DNA of 18,149 nt, taken from contig JAEXSY010000438.1 of assembly GCA_023440105.1 (NCBI GenBank), positions 1 through 18,149 of the forward strand. Direction: 5' to 3'. The position numbers were made by a program, and so were the translations under genes. Origin of the DNA: Bacillota bacterium. GTDB lineage: Bacteria; Bacillota; Clostridia; Clostridiales; Clostridiaceae. Below, one piece after another: positions 7,835 through 15,535 of this stretch. Numbering within the stretch: the first letter of the stretch is position 1; each line of letters starts with the position of its first letter. Under the pieces are notes generated by a model. It did not search any database. It was not told where the DNA came from and worked only from the letters and a program-made list of their open reading frames with translations.

Positions 7835-7936
7835 TTTTAAAAAATAAATAAAAGAGCAAAATTAGTAAATTTAACAGTCTTCTGAATAATCTACATATAG
7901 TTCAATTAGTTTATATAATTATTGTAAGGTACTACA

Positions 7937-7956
7937 AAAGGGGATTACTCCCCTTT
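7937..7956 (-). terminator. Intrinsic terminator overlapping the DUF4342 gene stop codon
   Basis: On the minus strand AAAGGGG and CCCCTTT form a 7-bp stem around AGTAAT, followed by a short TTTTG tract. The UAA stop codon of the DUF4342 gene lies within the loop, so the last codons of the gene are also the left arm. It is well placed to end the yqfC-to-DUF4342 transcript, though the U-tract is short. Confidence 0.55.
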
Positions 7957-8583
7957 GTCATCCCCCTTATTATCATCACTGCTATCTTGTTGTTCATCAT
8001 CAAAATTCACCGTATAGGTATACATGTTTTCATCAAAAATATCAGAATTCTTATCGCTATCCTCTTGTCTAATATTATTTTTCATTTCACCGAACTTACT
8101 CTTTACGTTATCAGCAAAGTCATGAAAGACTCCTTGAGCATCCTTCATAGATTTTTTAACCACAGCATTTATAACCTCAACAGAACCATCTTCCTTTGTT
8201 ATTTCAAAGGTTAGATTAAAAGCAACAGTTGTAACAAAACCTACTGCTAGAATAATTGGAGTCCATATTAGAGCTATAACTCCTACTGCTACTCCAGCAT
8301 TTACTGGAACATCTACTAATACTCTGCTATCCTTTTTTACAATGATTCTCGATACATTACCTTTTTCTATTATTTCGTTAATTCTTTGCTTTAGCTCATC
8401 AAAGCTATTGAATGCTTCTTCTTTAAACTTTTTACCTTTTTCAGAGAAGTCTTTTTTGTTCTCTAGATAAATAATTGCATCTAAGACATCACCATCTGAT
8501 GCAATTAAAGCCTCTTTAGCTTCTCCATAGGTAGCTCCCGTTCTTGAGATAACTTGTTCTACCTTTTCTAGTGTTATATCCAT
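7945..8583 (-). CDS. UBA/TS-N and DUF4342 domain protein, function unknown
   Basis: A 212-residue protein. Residues 1-45 (MDITLEKVEQVISRTGATYG, then DGDVLDAIIYLE) form a UBA-like helical bundle of the type at the N-terminus of EF-Ts. The middle is a DUF4342 region (GNVSRIIVKKDSRVLVDVPVNAG) with a membrane segment around residues 98-122 (GVIALIWTPIILAVGFVTTVAF). The C-terminus is a highly acidic tail. The UBA-like part suggests a protein- or ribosome-contacting role at the membrane, but no function is established. The start is secure: AAGGAGTGAT lies directly upstream. It begins 11 bp after the recO stop and is the last gene of the long operon. Confidence 0.85.
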   Translation of the reverse strand: MDITLEKVEQVISRTGATYGEAKEALIASDGDVLDAIIYLENKKDFSEKGKKFKEEAFNSFDELKQRINEIIEKGNVSRIIVKKDSRVLVDVPVNAGVAVGVIALIWTPIILAVGFVTTVAFNLTFEITKEDGSVEVINAVVKKSMKDAQGVFHDFADNVKSKFGEMKNNIRQEDSDKNSDIFDENMYTYTVNFDDEQQDSSDDNKGDDKGE

Positions 8584-8594
8584 GATATCACTCC

Positions 8595-9329
8595 TTATAA
8601 GTTATTTAACAACTCTAAGCTTTTTGGCTTTCTGCCATAGCTTGAAGAAATTATATAGGTTAGAATTTTTTTTATTTCTTCTTTAGCTTCTTTACTAATG
8701 TTTAGTTTATATATTTTGTCCAGTGAAGTTCCTGATAAAAATCTGAGAGTATTATAAGCTCCTTTTGAAACCTCAACAGTATTTAATTTAGAACAGCTTT
8801 CACAGACACCACCGTATAAATTTATATTTATGTACTCTGAAGTGCTAATTGTTTTTTTACAGCTAGCACAGGTAGTTAAATTCAAACCATAGCCTGTGTA
8901 TTTCAATAATTTCAGCTCGAATGCCCTTATAAGGACTTCACTATCTAAAGCATCTGTATTCAAAAGATATAATGCCGTAACTAGCTCTTTGAATAGAGAT
9001 GGATTTAATTCACTCTCAGGCAGGGATATATCTATAAGCTCGCAAAGGTAAGAGCCATAAGTCAATTTTTCAAAATCCCTTAGAAGTCCTTGAAAAGAGT
9101 TGATAATTCTTCCATCCGTTAGATTATATAGATTCTTACCTTTAAAAAGCATGTATTGTCCAAAGGAAAAGGGCATGCTTAAAGACATAAGTTTATTTTT
9201 GCTTTTTTTAGCTCCCTTAGAAATAGCTGTAATCTTTCCAAATCTTTCAGTAAATATCCATAACAGTTTATCATTTTCTTTATAGTCCTGAGCTTTTAGA
9301 ATAACCCCATGACTTTCAATTGCTGTCAG
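8595..9329 (-). CDS. recO: DNA repair protein RecO, apparent CTG start
   Basis: RecO promotes loading of RecA onto SSB-coated DNA in the RecFOR pathway. The zinc site is visible as CASC...CESC in the C-terminal half. The first ATG (9188) would begin inside the protein (MSLSMPFSFG) and drop the whole OB-fold. Upstream the frame stays open for 47 codons that encode a normal RecO start (TAIESHGVILKAQDYKEND, then KITAISKGAKKSK). It has no ATG, GTG or TTG. A CTG at 9329 lies 8 nt after a strong AAGGAG and takes exactly the place of the family's initial Met, giving 244 residues, the normal length. I therefore annotate a CTG start. A sequencing error or recent mutation of ATG is the alternative. The era stop lies 18 bp upstream, so translation may be coupled. 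Confidence 0.88.
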   Translation of the reverse strand: MTAIESHGVILKAQDYKENDKLLWIFTERFGKITAISKGAKKSKNKLMSLSMPFSFGQYMLFKGKNLYNLTDGRIINSFQGLLRDFEKLTYGSYLCELIDISLPESELNPSLFKELVTALYLLNTDALDSEVLIRAFELKLLKYTGYGLNLTTCASCKKTISTSEYININLYGGVCESCSKLNTVEVSKGAYNTLRFLSGTSLDKIYKLNISKEAKEEIKKILTYIISSSYGRKPKSLELLNNL

Positions 9330-9347
9330 ACTATCATCTCCTTAGGA

Positions 9348-10238
9348 CTACTTATTCTTCTTATAGCCAAACTCCCTGAGGAAGAGTGGATTATCTCTCC
9401 AGTCTTTTCTGACTTTAACAAAAATTTTTAAGTAAACCTTACTGTTTAAAAAATTTTCTATATCCATTCTTGCGTATTGACCTATCTTTTTTAGGGTTTG
9501 GCCGTTTTTACCAATTATTATGGCTTTATGGGAATCTTTTTCACAGACTAAATCTGCTTCAATGTGATAAGAATTCTTATCGGTTTCTTTCATCTCAATA
9601 ATATCAATGGCAATTCCATGGGGTACCTCTTCATTTAAAAGTCTTAAAGCCTTTTCTCTTATTATCTCACTGACAATAAATCTTTCTTGAACATCTGCAG
9701 TAATATCATCAGGATAATATTTAGGTCCTTCTGGCAGTCTTTTAACCATAAGCTCTAATAGAGCATCTACATTTTTGCCTTTTAACGCTGAAATAGGTAG
9801 GATTTCATCAAAGGTCATGAAGCTACTATATGAAGCTAAAGTTTTTGCTACTTTATCCTGGGTATTTTCATCCACCTTATTTACCACTAAAAATACTGGT
9901 GTATTCTTCTTCTTTAAATCTTCAAGTATCAAAGCATCACTTTTAGAAACCTCTCCTCCTGGAGTAGTTAAAAATAGAACTAAATCCACTTCTTTAGCTG
10001 CATCTTTAGCAGCATTTACCATATATTCTCCTAGTTTATGCCTTGGTTTATGAATCCCTGGAGTATCAACGAATACTATTTGATAATCCTCTCCATTAAG
10101 TATAATATTCATACTATTTCTTGTAGTTTGAGGCTTACTGGAAACTATAGAAAGCTTTTCACCCATTAATTGATTCAATAATGTTGACTTTCCAACATTA
10201 GGTCTTCCTATTATTGTAACAAATCCTGATTTAAACAT
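9348..10238 (-). CDS. era: GTPase Era
   Basis: Era binds the 3' end of 16S rRNA and helps assemble the 30S subunit. The G motifs are complete: G1 GRPNVGKS (11-18), the switch region SSKPQTTRN (33-41), G3 DTPG (58-61) and G4 NKVD (120-123). The C-terminal KH domain is present, with GKNGQTLKKIG followed by the conserved tail KVRKDWRDN. At 296 residues it is full length. The ATG is preceded by AAGGAGG at 4-5 nt. It starts 9 bp after the cdd stop and is followed by recO after 18 bp, the standard Firmicute order. ybeY, another ribosome maturation gene, lies in the same operon. Confidence 0.97.
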   Translation of the reverse strand: MFKSGFVTIIGRPNVGKSTLLNQLMGEKLSIVSSKPQTTRNSMNIILNGEDYQIVFVDTPGIHKPRHKLGEYMVNAAKDAAKEVDLVLFLTTPGGEVSKSDALILEDLKKKNTPVFLVVNKVDENTQDKVAKTLASYSSFMTFDEILPISALKGKNVDALLELMVKRLPEGPKYYPDDITADVQERFIVSEIIREKALRLLNEEVPHGIAIDIIEMKETDKNSYHIEADLVCEKDSHKAIIIGKNGQTLKKIGQYARMDIENFLNSKVYLKIFVKVRKDWRDNPLFLREFGYKKNK

Positions 10239-10247
10239 ATTTCCTCC

Positions 10248-10649
10248 TTAGCAATTTAGATCCTTTTTTGTAAAGGAGCCCGGTAGAATCTCATCTAGTG
10301 TTTTTGTAATATAATCTTCTTTATTTTTAACAATAATAATTGGTATATTACCGTCCTGAGCAAATTCAGCTATTACCTGTCTGCATATTCCACAAGGAAA
10401 GGTATATCCATTGGGATCTCCTGTAACAGCCACAGCCTTTATAACCTTATGTCCTTCAGAAACAGCTTTAAAAATTGCAGTTCTTTCGGCACAGTTAGTA
10501 GCGCCAAAAGATGCATTTTCTATATTACATCCTTTATATATACTGTCATCCTCAACTAAAATGGCTGCTCCCACCTTAAATTGCGAATAAGGTGCATAAG
10601 CTCCTTCCCTTGCTTCTAGTGCTCCAATAACTAATTTATCAATATCCAT
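10248..10649 (-). CDS. cdd: Cytidine deaminase
   Basis: This enzyme converts cytidine and deoxycytidine to uridine and deoxyuridine for pyrimidine salvage. At 133 residues it is the small tetrameric zinc type. The zinc ligands and catalytic Glu are present: NCAERTA (C53, E55) and PCGIC (C86, C89). The ribosome binding site AAGGAGGAG lies 6 nt before the ATG. It sits between the dgkA-PAP2 gene and era, as in Bacillus. Confidence 0.96.
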   Translation of the reverse strand: MDIDKLVIGALEAREGAYAPYSQFKVGAAILVEDDSIYKGCNIENASFGATNCAERTAIFKAVSEGHKVIKAVAVTGDPNGYTFPCGICRQVIAEFAQDGNIPIIIVKNKEDYITKTLDEILPGSFTKKDLNC

Positions 10650-10693
10650 TATACTCTCCTCCTTAGGTTTTCACATAATATTATAGCTATATA

Positions 10694-11392
10694 CTAACTA
10701 AATATTTGAAATAGTAAAAGGGTTAAAGCAGAACCTAATATAGCACCTAAAACTACCTCTAATACAGAATGAACATTAGAATCAACTCTACTTTGGGCCA
10801 CCACTAAAGCTAACAAGAATGCAAGTGCAATTGGCAGCGGTTCCTCAGTAATTAAGGCTATTATCGTAGCAATAGAAAATGATATAGAACTATGACCGCT
10901 GGGAAGACCTCCCTTTAAAGGAGTACCTTCACCATAAATAGCTTTTACTATAATTGTAACTATACAAACAATCACCAGTATTATAAATATCATATATGGT
11001 TCAGTTTGTTTTACCTTCTCTATCACAGCAAATGAAACTTCACTTAGCTTTTCCCAAAAAATTATATATCCAACTAAAACAGCATTTATAGCTGTAACCA
11101 ATACAGCTCCTGCTGACGTATTTTTGGCAACTTTTGCTAGAGGATGGTAATAATTTGTAGTAACATCAATAGCGCTCTCAATAGCAGTATTTATAAGTTC
11201 AGCCGCAATTACCATGGTGATGGTAATTGTTATTATAAGAAGCTCTATTTTGCTTATATCATACATAAAACAGGCTGTAAGGACCAAAAGGGCAGCTATC
11301 ATATGGATTCTCATATTTCTTTGAGTCCTAATAGAATACAATATTCCTTCTATAGCATAATTAAAGCTATCTAATAACTTTTTCACATTCAT
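10694..11392 (-). CDS. dgkA: DgkA-type lipid kinase fused to a PAP2-type phosphatase domain
   Basis: A 232-residue membrane protein with two parts. Residues 1-110 are a DgkA-family kinase (diacylglycerol or undecaprenol kinase) with three membrane helices and the motif ELINTAIE (E65, N68, E72). Residues 130-232 are a PAP2 domain with PSGH (164-167) and SRV...NVH (R202, H208). In Gram-positives DgkA homologues phosphorylate undecaprenol and PAP2 proteins dephosphorylate isoprenyl pyrophosphates, so the fusion may act in carrier-lipid recycling. Two active-site oddities: the Lys-Asp pair of the kinase motif (HPLAKxAKD in relatives) reads K90-N91, and the usual acidic residue after the PAP2 His is Glu (VLEV). 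The first PAP2 motif (KxxxxxxRP) is not obvious. Lies between ybeY and cdd. Confidence 0.88.
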   Translation of the reverse strand: MNVKKLLDSFNYAIEGILYSIRTQRNMRIHMIAALLVLTACFMYDISKIELLIITITITMVIAAELINTAIESAIDVTTNYYHPLAKVAKNTSAGAVLVTAINAVLVGYIIFWEKLSEVSFAVIEKVKQTEPYMIFIILVIVCIVTIIVKAIYGEGTPLKGGLPSGHSSISFSIATIIALITEEPLPIALAFLLALVVAQSRVDSNVHSVLEVVLGAILGSALTLLLFQIFS

Positions 11393-11413
11393 TAATTACC
11401 ACCTTCATAAGAG

Positions 11414-11917
11414 TCAAGCTCTAGCAAGATTAAAAGCATTAAGAACCGACTCTTCTCTTAATCTCATAATATTTTTTTCTTGTTCTTTCATGTGGTCATA
11501 GCCTAAGAGATGAAGCACTGAGTGTACAGTTAGGTAGCAAGCCTCCCTCATAAATGTATGACCATAATCCAAACTCTGCTCCATAGCCTTTTCTAAAGAC
11601 AATACTATATCTCCCAAAACCAAGTCTTCACCATCTAAAAATTCTGGAGGAAAGGTCTTTCCTTTGTATATATCAGCATATACTTTTCCATCTGGATATT
11701 CAAGTAGGGGAAAAGATAAAACATCCGTTTCTCTATCTATTCCCCTGGTTTGTAGGTTTATTTCTTGAATATTACTGTTATCAACCAAAACTACGCTTAC
11801 TTCATAGGGTATAGTTACACCTTCCTCTTTAAGAGTAAAAGCTATGACCTCTTTTAAGCTTTCAATCAATTCCTCTTCAACTGTTATTTTATCCTGTCTG
11901 TTATCTATATATATCAT
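11414..11917 (-). CDS. ybeY: Endoribonuclease YbeY, 16S rRNA maturation factor
   Basis: YbeY is a metal-dependent RNase involved in 16S rRNA 3'-end maturation and ribosome quality control. The diagnostic zinc motif HSVLHLLGYDH is present (H132, H136, H142), as is the conserved TDVLSFP segment (64-70). At 167 residues it is full length. Its ATG overlaps the pgpH stop by 4 nt (ATGA), indicating translational coupling. Era, which acts on the same rRNA end, is in the same operon. It corresponds to yqfG of B. subtilis. Confidence 0.95.
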   Translation of the reverse strand: MIYIDNRQDKITVEEELIESLKEVIAFTLKEEGVTIPYEVSVVLVDNSNIQEINLQTRGIDRETDVLSFPLLEYPDGKVYADIYKGKTFPPEFLDGEDLVLGDIVLSLEKAMEQSLDYGHTFMREACYLTVHSVLHLLGYDHMKEQEKNIMRLREESVLNAFNLARA

Positions 11918-14031
11918 AAAACTTCTCCTTTGTTATGTTCTTTTAGAGAGGGGTATTCTATTCGTGAATGATACATGCTATTTAAAGTTTTTAAAAAGGA
12001 TTGTCTAATTTTATTTATATCCTTTAAGGTCAAATTGCAATCATCTAACTGGCCAGTATTTAGTTTATCCTTAATAATATTATTCACCATTTCTTCTATT
12101 TTCCCTTTGGTAGGTTCATGGATAGATCTTACCGCTGCTTCAACACTGTCAGCTAGCATTATTATTCCACCCTCTTTGGTATTAGGTATAGGACCTGGAT
12201 ATCTAAAATCATCTTCCTTTACCTCTTCTGGTCTATCAGAGGAAATCTTCATTGTAATATAAAAATATTTTACAAGGGTAGTGCCATGGTGCTGTTCAAT
12301 CACATCCTGGATTACTTTTGGTAAGTTATATTCTTTAGCTAGCTCCAAGCCATCTTTTACATGAGAAGTTATTATCAGCGTGCTCAAATTAGGAGATATC
12401 TTATCGTGAGGATTATCTCTACCTATTTGATTTTCTTTAAAAAAGTATGGTCTCTTAATCTTTCCGGCATCATGATAATATGATGCTATTCTTGCAAGAA
12501 CCGGATTTCCACCCACCTCTTCTGCTGCCAGTTCAGCAAGATTTGCAACCTGTATAGAATGATTATATGTTCCAGGGGCTTCTATCAATATCTTTTTTAG
12601 TAACGGATTATTGGGATTTGAGAGCTCCAATAGCTTAACTACCGTTACTACATCGAAGGCCGATTCAAAAAATGGCAAAAGTCCAATAGTCAGTACTCCG
12701 GCAAAAAGATTTGAAACGAAAGTCAATCCTCCACCCTTTAGTATTTCCAAAGTATTATTTGATGTTAAAAAGCCTATGGCTGTAACTGTTATAGAACTAA
12801 CTATGCCTATATACACACCAGATTTCATTATGTCATTTCTCTGATGCATATTTCTAAGGTATATTGCACCCATGATAGTACAAACCACTGAAGATAACGT
12901 TATATCAACGGAAAAATCTACCACTCCACTTATAAGCACACAATTTAAAGCACCTAAGATACAAGAAACTTTATAATTGATCAACAAGGTCATAAGCATA
13001 GGACCTAGTGCCAAGGGTATGATGTACGGACTAATAATAGATATAGATCTGGATAAAACCAATGATATCACAAGAACTAGAGATATTAATATAAGCTTCT
13101 TATTATCATTAAAAATTTCTTTCTGATGAATAAATAGATAAAAATATTCTAAAAACAGTATTAAAGCAACTAAAACTGTTATAGCAATGAACAAAATTAT
13201 GTCAGCACTGGATGTGTTTAATAATCCCAATGACTCCAGTATCACAAGTTGATTTTCTGTAATCGGCTCTCCTTCATTAACAACAATTTGATTTTTTTTA
13301 ATTATCACAGGGGATACGGAGCTCTCTGCTGTTCTTTTTAGCTCCTCTGTAGCCTCTTCGTCTAAAAATAAATTAGGCTGAATTTCTGCATAAGCAATAA
13401 TCTTACCTAGATTCCGCTGATTGCTTGTTAATGGAGAAATATTCAGTACAGAATCAACTATCCGTTGAGCATCAATTTTGTCCGCTAGTTTTCCATCTTC
13501 AATATTATCTTTATAAACTTCATTAATCGCATTTACTATTTCATTTCCAAAGGAAGTCAACTCATCATTAGTCAAGGCAAAAAGATAAGAATAATCCTCT
13601 GCACTTAAACTATATTTCCAAGTTTCTTTTAACTTCTTTATAGCTTCTGCTTTTATTTTTTCTTTTTCATTGGCATCATCTATTACATCAGGTATATCAC
13701 TAACTACATCTATCGGTTTGCCTTTCTTTACATCCTGGATAAAGCTAATTACATTATTAACTGCAGTAGCCGGTACATCTTTCTTTTGAATATACTGATT
13801 ATCCACCTCACTGACCTTTTGCTTAATGGCAGCTTCTGTAGCAACCTTATCCACTACTTCTCGAGTTGCTTTAATATCACTTTTAGCTATATCCCCCACT
13901 TTATAGCTGTACTTTTGATTTATTAAAGATGTCATTAGAATACTAGTTGTGGCCACAAAGGACACCAGTATGATTAAAACCCTTTGATATTTCTTAAGCT
14001 TAAGTATATTAAGCTTTTCTTTTATTTTCAT
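11914..14031 (-). CDS. pgpH: Membrane HD-family c-di-AMP phosphodiesterase (PgpH/YqfF)
   Basis: This 705-residue protein has the PgpH architecture: one N-terminal membrane helix (residues 17-36), a large extracytoplasmic 7TMR-HDED domain (about 40-270), a bundle of membrane helices (about 277-460) and a cytoplasmic HD domain. HD metal ligands are visible: H491 in NHSIQ, H520-D521 in YYHDAGKIKRP, H556 in SHVKDG, H581-H582 in EQHHGT, and a later Asp in MLADSVEAA. Homologues in Listeria and Bacillus degrade c-di-AMP, so this probably sets the level of that messenger and hence potassium and wall homeostasis. A ribosome binding site (GAGGGTGG) lies 6 nt before the ATG. Only 26 bp separate it from yqfD, where many Firmicutes carry phoH. 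Confidence 0.95.
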   Translation of the reverse strand: MKIKEKLNILKLKKYQRVLIILVSFVATTSILMTSLINQKYSYKVGDIAKSDIKATREVVDKVATEAAIKQKVSEVDNQYIQKKDVPATAVNNVISFIQDVKKGKPIDVVSDIPDVIDDANEKEKIKAEAIKKLKETWKYSLSAEDYSYLFALTNDELTSFGNEIVNAINEVYKDNIEDGKLADKIDAQRIVDSVLNISPLTSNQRNLGKIIAYAEIQPNLFLDEEATEELKRTAESSVSPVIIKKNQIVVNEGEPITENQLVILESLGLLNTSSADIILFIAITVLVALILFLEYFYLFIHQKEIFNDNKKLILISLVLVISLVLSRSISIISPYIIPLALGPMLMTLLINYKVSCILGALNCVLISGVVDFSVDITLSSVVCTIMGAIYLRNMHQRNDIMKSGVYIGIVSSITVTAIGFLTSNNTLEILKGGGLTFVSNLFAGVLTIGLLPFFESAFDVVTVVKLLELSNPNNPLLKKILIEAPGTYNHSIQVANLAELAAEEVGGNPVLARIASYYHDAGKIKRPYFFKENQIGRDNPHDKISPNLSTLIITSHVKDGLELAKEYNLPKVIQDVIEQHHGTTLVKYFYITMKISSDRPEEVKEDDFRYPGPIPNTKEGGIIMLADSVEAAVRSIHEPTKGKIEEMVNNIIKDKLNTGQLDDCNLTLKDINKIRQSFLKTLNSMYHSRIEYPSLKEHNKGEVL

Positions 14032-14057
14032 CTTCTGCCACCCTCTTGGTTACCTAT

Positions 14058-15194
14058 TTAATTCACTTCGGATTTCATCGCAATATCTTTTTCGATAATA
14101 AAAAGAACCCTAACTCTTAAACCTGTCTCTATTGGCTCAGAAAAAATCATGCTATCTAAAAGACGAGAGTTCTTATCTAAATCCCGAAGCTTCTCATTAG
14201 TCATTTTTTGTGCAGCCTTATTTTCAACTTCTTCCTCTTCAGTTATCTTAAGCTTTTGTTCTTTTTCTTTGAAAACAACTTTTTTTATTACCCCATTACT
14301 ATCTTCTATTTTATCATAGGTTAAGAATTTTTTAGTAGGCTTTTTAAGATAAATTTTAAATCCTTTAATATATATATATATACTGCTATCCTTGTTGCCC
14401 GTATAGACTTCTATAACCTCTTCGGTTTTAGTATCCATATGGCTCTCCTCAAAGGTTTTTGCCAGCACAGTACCTTCTGCGGAAACGGGATACTCCATAC
14501 CTTCTTTACCTTCTACCCCTTTTATGAGTAACAGACCCTTTTTAACCAGATCTCCAGGTTTCACTAATGCTGTGCCTCTATGCGTATATATCCTCACAAT
14601 TTCTCCATCCTCTGAAGCAATTACGTCATTTTCCCCTTCATTCTTAGTTATCTCTGGGGGAGGTGTTCTTTCTTCTATCCTCACTCTTAACCGGGATCCT
14701 TCTATTCTCACCCTAGCCCACATTGCATTATCAATTTCCTTTAAAATATCTTCTTCAATAGCCTTAACATTTAGTTCTCCTTTTTTAACACCTGGTTTTA
14801 CTCCCACAGAATATAAAAAAGCTCTTATTTCATAAGGAGCAATATATTTATCAGTTTTTATTTCCACAGCCCAAACATAATTTGATAACAAATAAAGGCC
14901 CAATATAAAAATAAAAGCACCTATAGTCAAAGCTACATTTTTCTTTATCTTTGCATAATAGAAGCCTATACCTATTCTTCCTAGAATCTTATACTTAACC
15001 CCTTGGTCCTTGCAAGTATTAACGAACTTATCATAATCCTTAAAATTAATTTCTAGGGTATAGGTAGTAAGATTCAATCTGCATAAATTTTTACACTCTA
15101 CATCTTTAATCCATAAGGTATTAATAAACTTCTCAGGAAGCATACAGCTAATTTCTAAAAGTATGCTTCCTCTATTTAAATTCTTCAGCCACAT
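14058..15194 (-). CDS. yqfD: Sporulation protein YqfD
   Basis: YqfD is a conserved membrane protein of spore formers, expressed in the mother cell under sigma-E in B. subtilis and needed for efficient sporulation; its biochemical role is unknown. The 378-residue protein has a soluble N-terminal part, a single membrane helix around residues 88-110 (ALTIGAFIFILGLYLLSNY) and a large C-terminal region with EERTPPPEI and the conserved segment ASEDGEIVRIYTHRGTALVKPGD split across about 195-220. I chose the ATG at 15194 because GGGGAG lies 7 nt upstream; an in-frame ATG at 15209 has no site. It overlaps the end of yqfC by 23 nt. A 15-nt AT dinucleotide run lies inside the gene (14368-14382). Confidence 0.93.
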   Translation of the reverse strand: MWLKNLNRGSILLEISCMLPEKFINTLWIKDVECKNLCRLNLTTYTLEINFKDYDKFVNTCKDQGVKYKILGRIGIGFYYAKIKKNVALTIGAFIFILGLYLLSNYVWAVEIKTDKYIAPYEIRAFLYSVGVKPGVKKGELNVKAIEEDILKEIDNAMWARVRIEGSRLRVRIEERTPPPEITKNEGENDVIASEDGEIVRIYTHRGTALVKPGDLVKKGLLLIKGVEGKEGMEYPVSAEGTVLAKTFEESHMDTKTEEVIEVYTGNKDSSIYIYIKGFKIYLKKPTKKFLTYDKIEDSNGVIKKVVFKEKEQKLKITEEEEVENKAAQKMTNEKLRDLDKNSRLLDSMIFSEPIETGLRVRVLFIIEKDIAMKSEVN

Positions 15195-15477
15195 CTTTTT
15201 TCTCCCCATAATAAATTTTATTAATGGAGCCCCTCAAGGCTATAGTAGCTCCTCCGATGTATACAATCTCCAAACCTTCCCCTTCAATGGTTATTAAGCC
15301 TAGCTTAGAATTCACTTGAATCATCTTCTCATGAAAAGCTTCAATTCCTTTATGGTTTTCAATAAGCATATCTCTATCACCAGTCAAAGTTATCTTAGGT
15401 ATATTCATCACAACATCCCTTGGTATCTCTAACTTCTCAGCAAATGCTTCCTTAAGCTTATTCACCTTTTCCCCCAA
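15172..15477 (-). CDS. yqfC: Sporulation protein YqfC, TTG start
   Basis: YqfC is a small YabP/YqfC-family protein usually paired with YqfD and controlled by sigma-E. The conserved core is clear: EKLEIPRDVVMNIPKITLTG, then MLIENHKGIEAF, then LGLITIEGEGLEIVYIGG. Start choice: the ribosome binding site GGAGGTGGG (15481-15489) lies 4-8 nt before the TTG at 15477, which gives MGEKVNKLKEAF and a normal 101-residue length. The in-frame ATG at 15492 overlaps that site, and the longer open frame to 15558 runs into the repeat array, so neither is credible. It is the first gene of the long operon. The 300 bp upstream hold tandem repeats and the yqeY terminator. Confidence 0.88.
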   Translation of the reverse strand: MGEKVNKLKEAFAEKLEIPRDVVMNIPKITLTGDRDMLIENHKGIEAFHEKMIQVNSKLGLITIEGEGLEIVYIGGATIALRGSINKIYYGEKKDVAEEFK

Positions 15478-15506
15478 CAATCCCACCTCCATTAGTAGTA
15501 TGGTAT

Positions 15507-15535
15507 AAAATATGCACCTTAGACTTCGTATATGC
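15507..15535 (-). promoter_or_regulatory. Candidate sigma-E-type promoter for yqfC-yqfD
   Basis: On the minus strand GCATATA (15529-15535; consensus KMATATT, 6 of 7) is followed after 14 nt by CATATTTT (15507-15514; CATA core of CATACAMT). Transcription would start near 15500, leaving a short leader with the GGAGGTGGG site. The yqfC-yqfD pair is sigma-E-controlled in B. subtilis, which supports the idea. The -35 is part of the first repeat arm, so the match may owe something to the repeat sequence. I saw no convincing sigma-A promoter for this operon. Confidence 0.3.

Noticed and set aside
9186..9326. recO as a truncated pseudogene starting at 9188
   Set aside because: The upstream frame is fully open and encodes the normal N-terminus with a correctly placed ribosome binding site before CTG.
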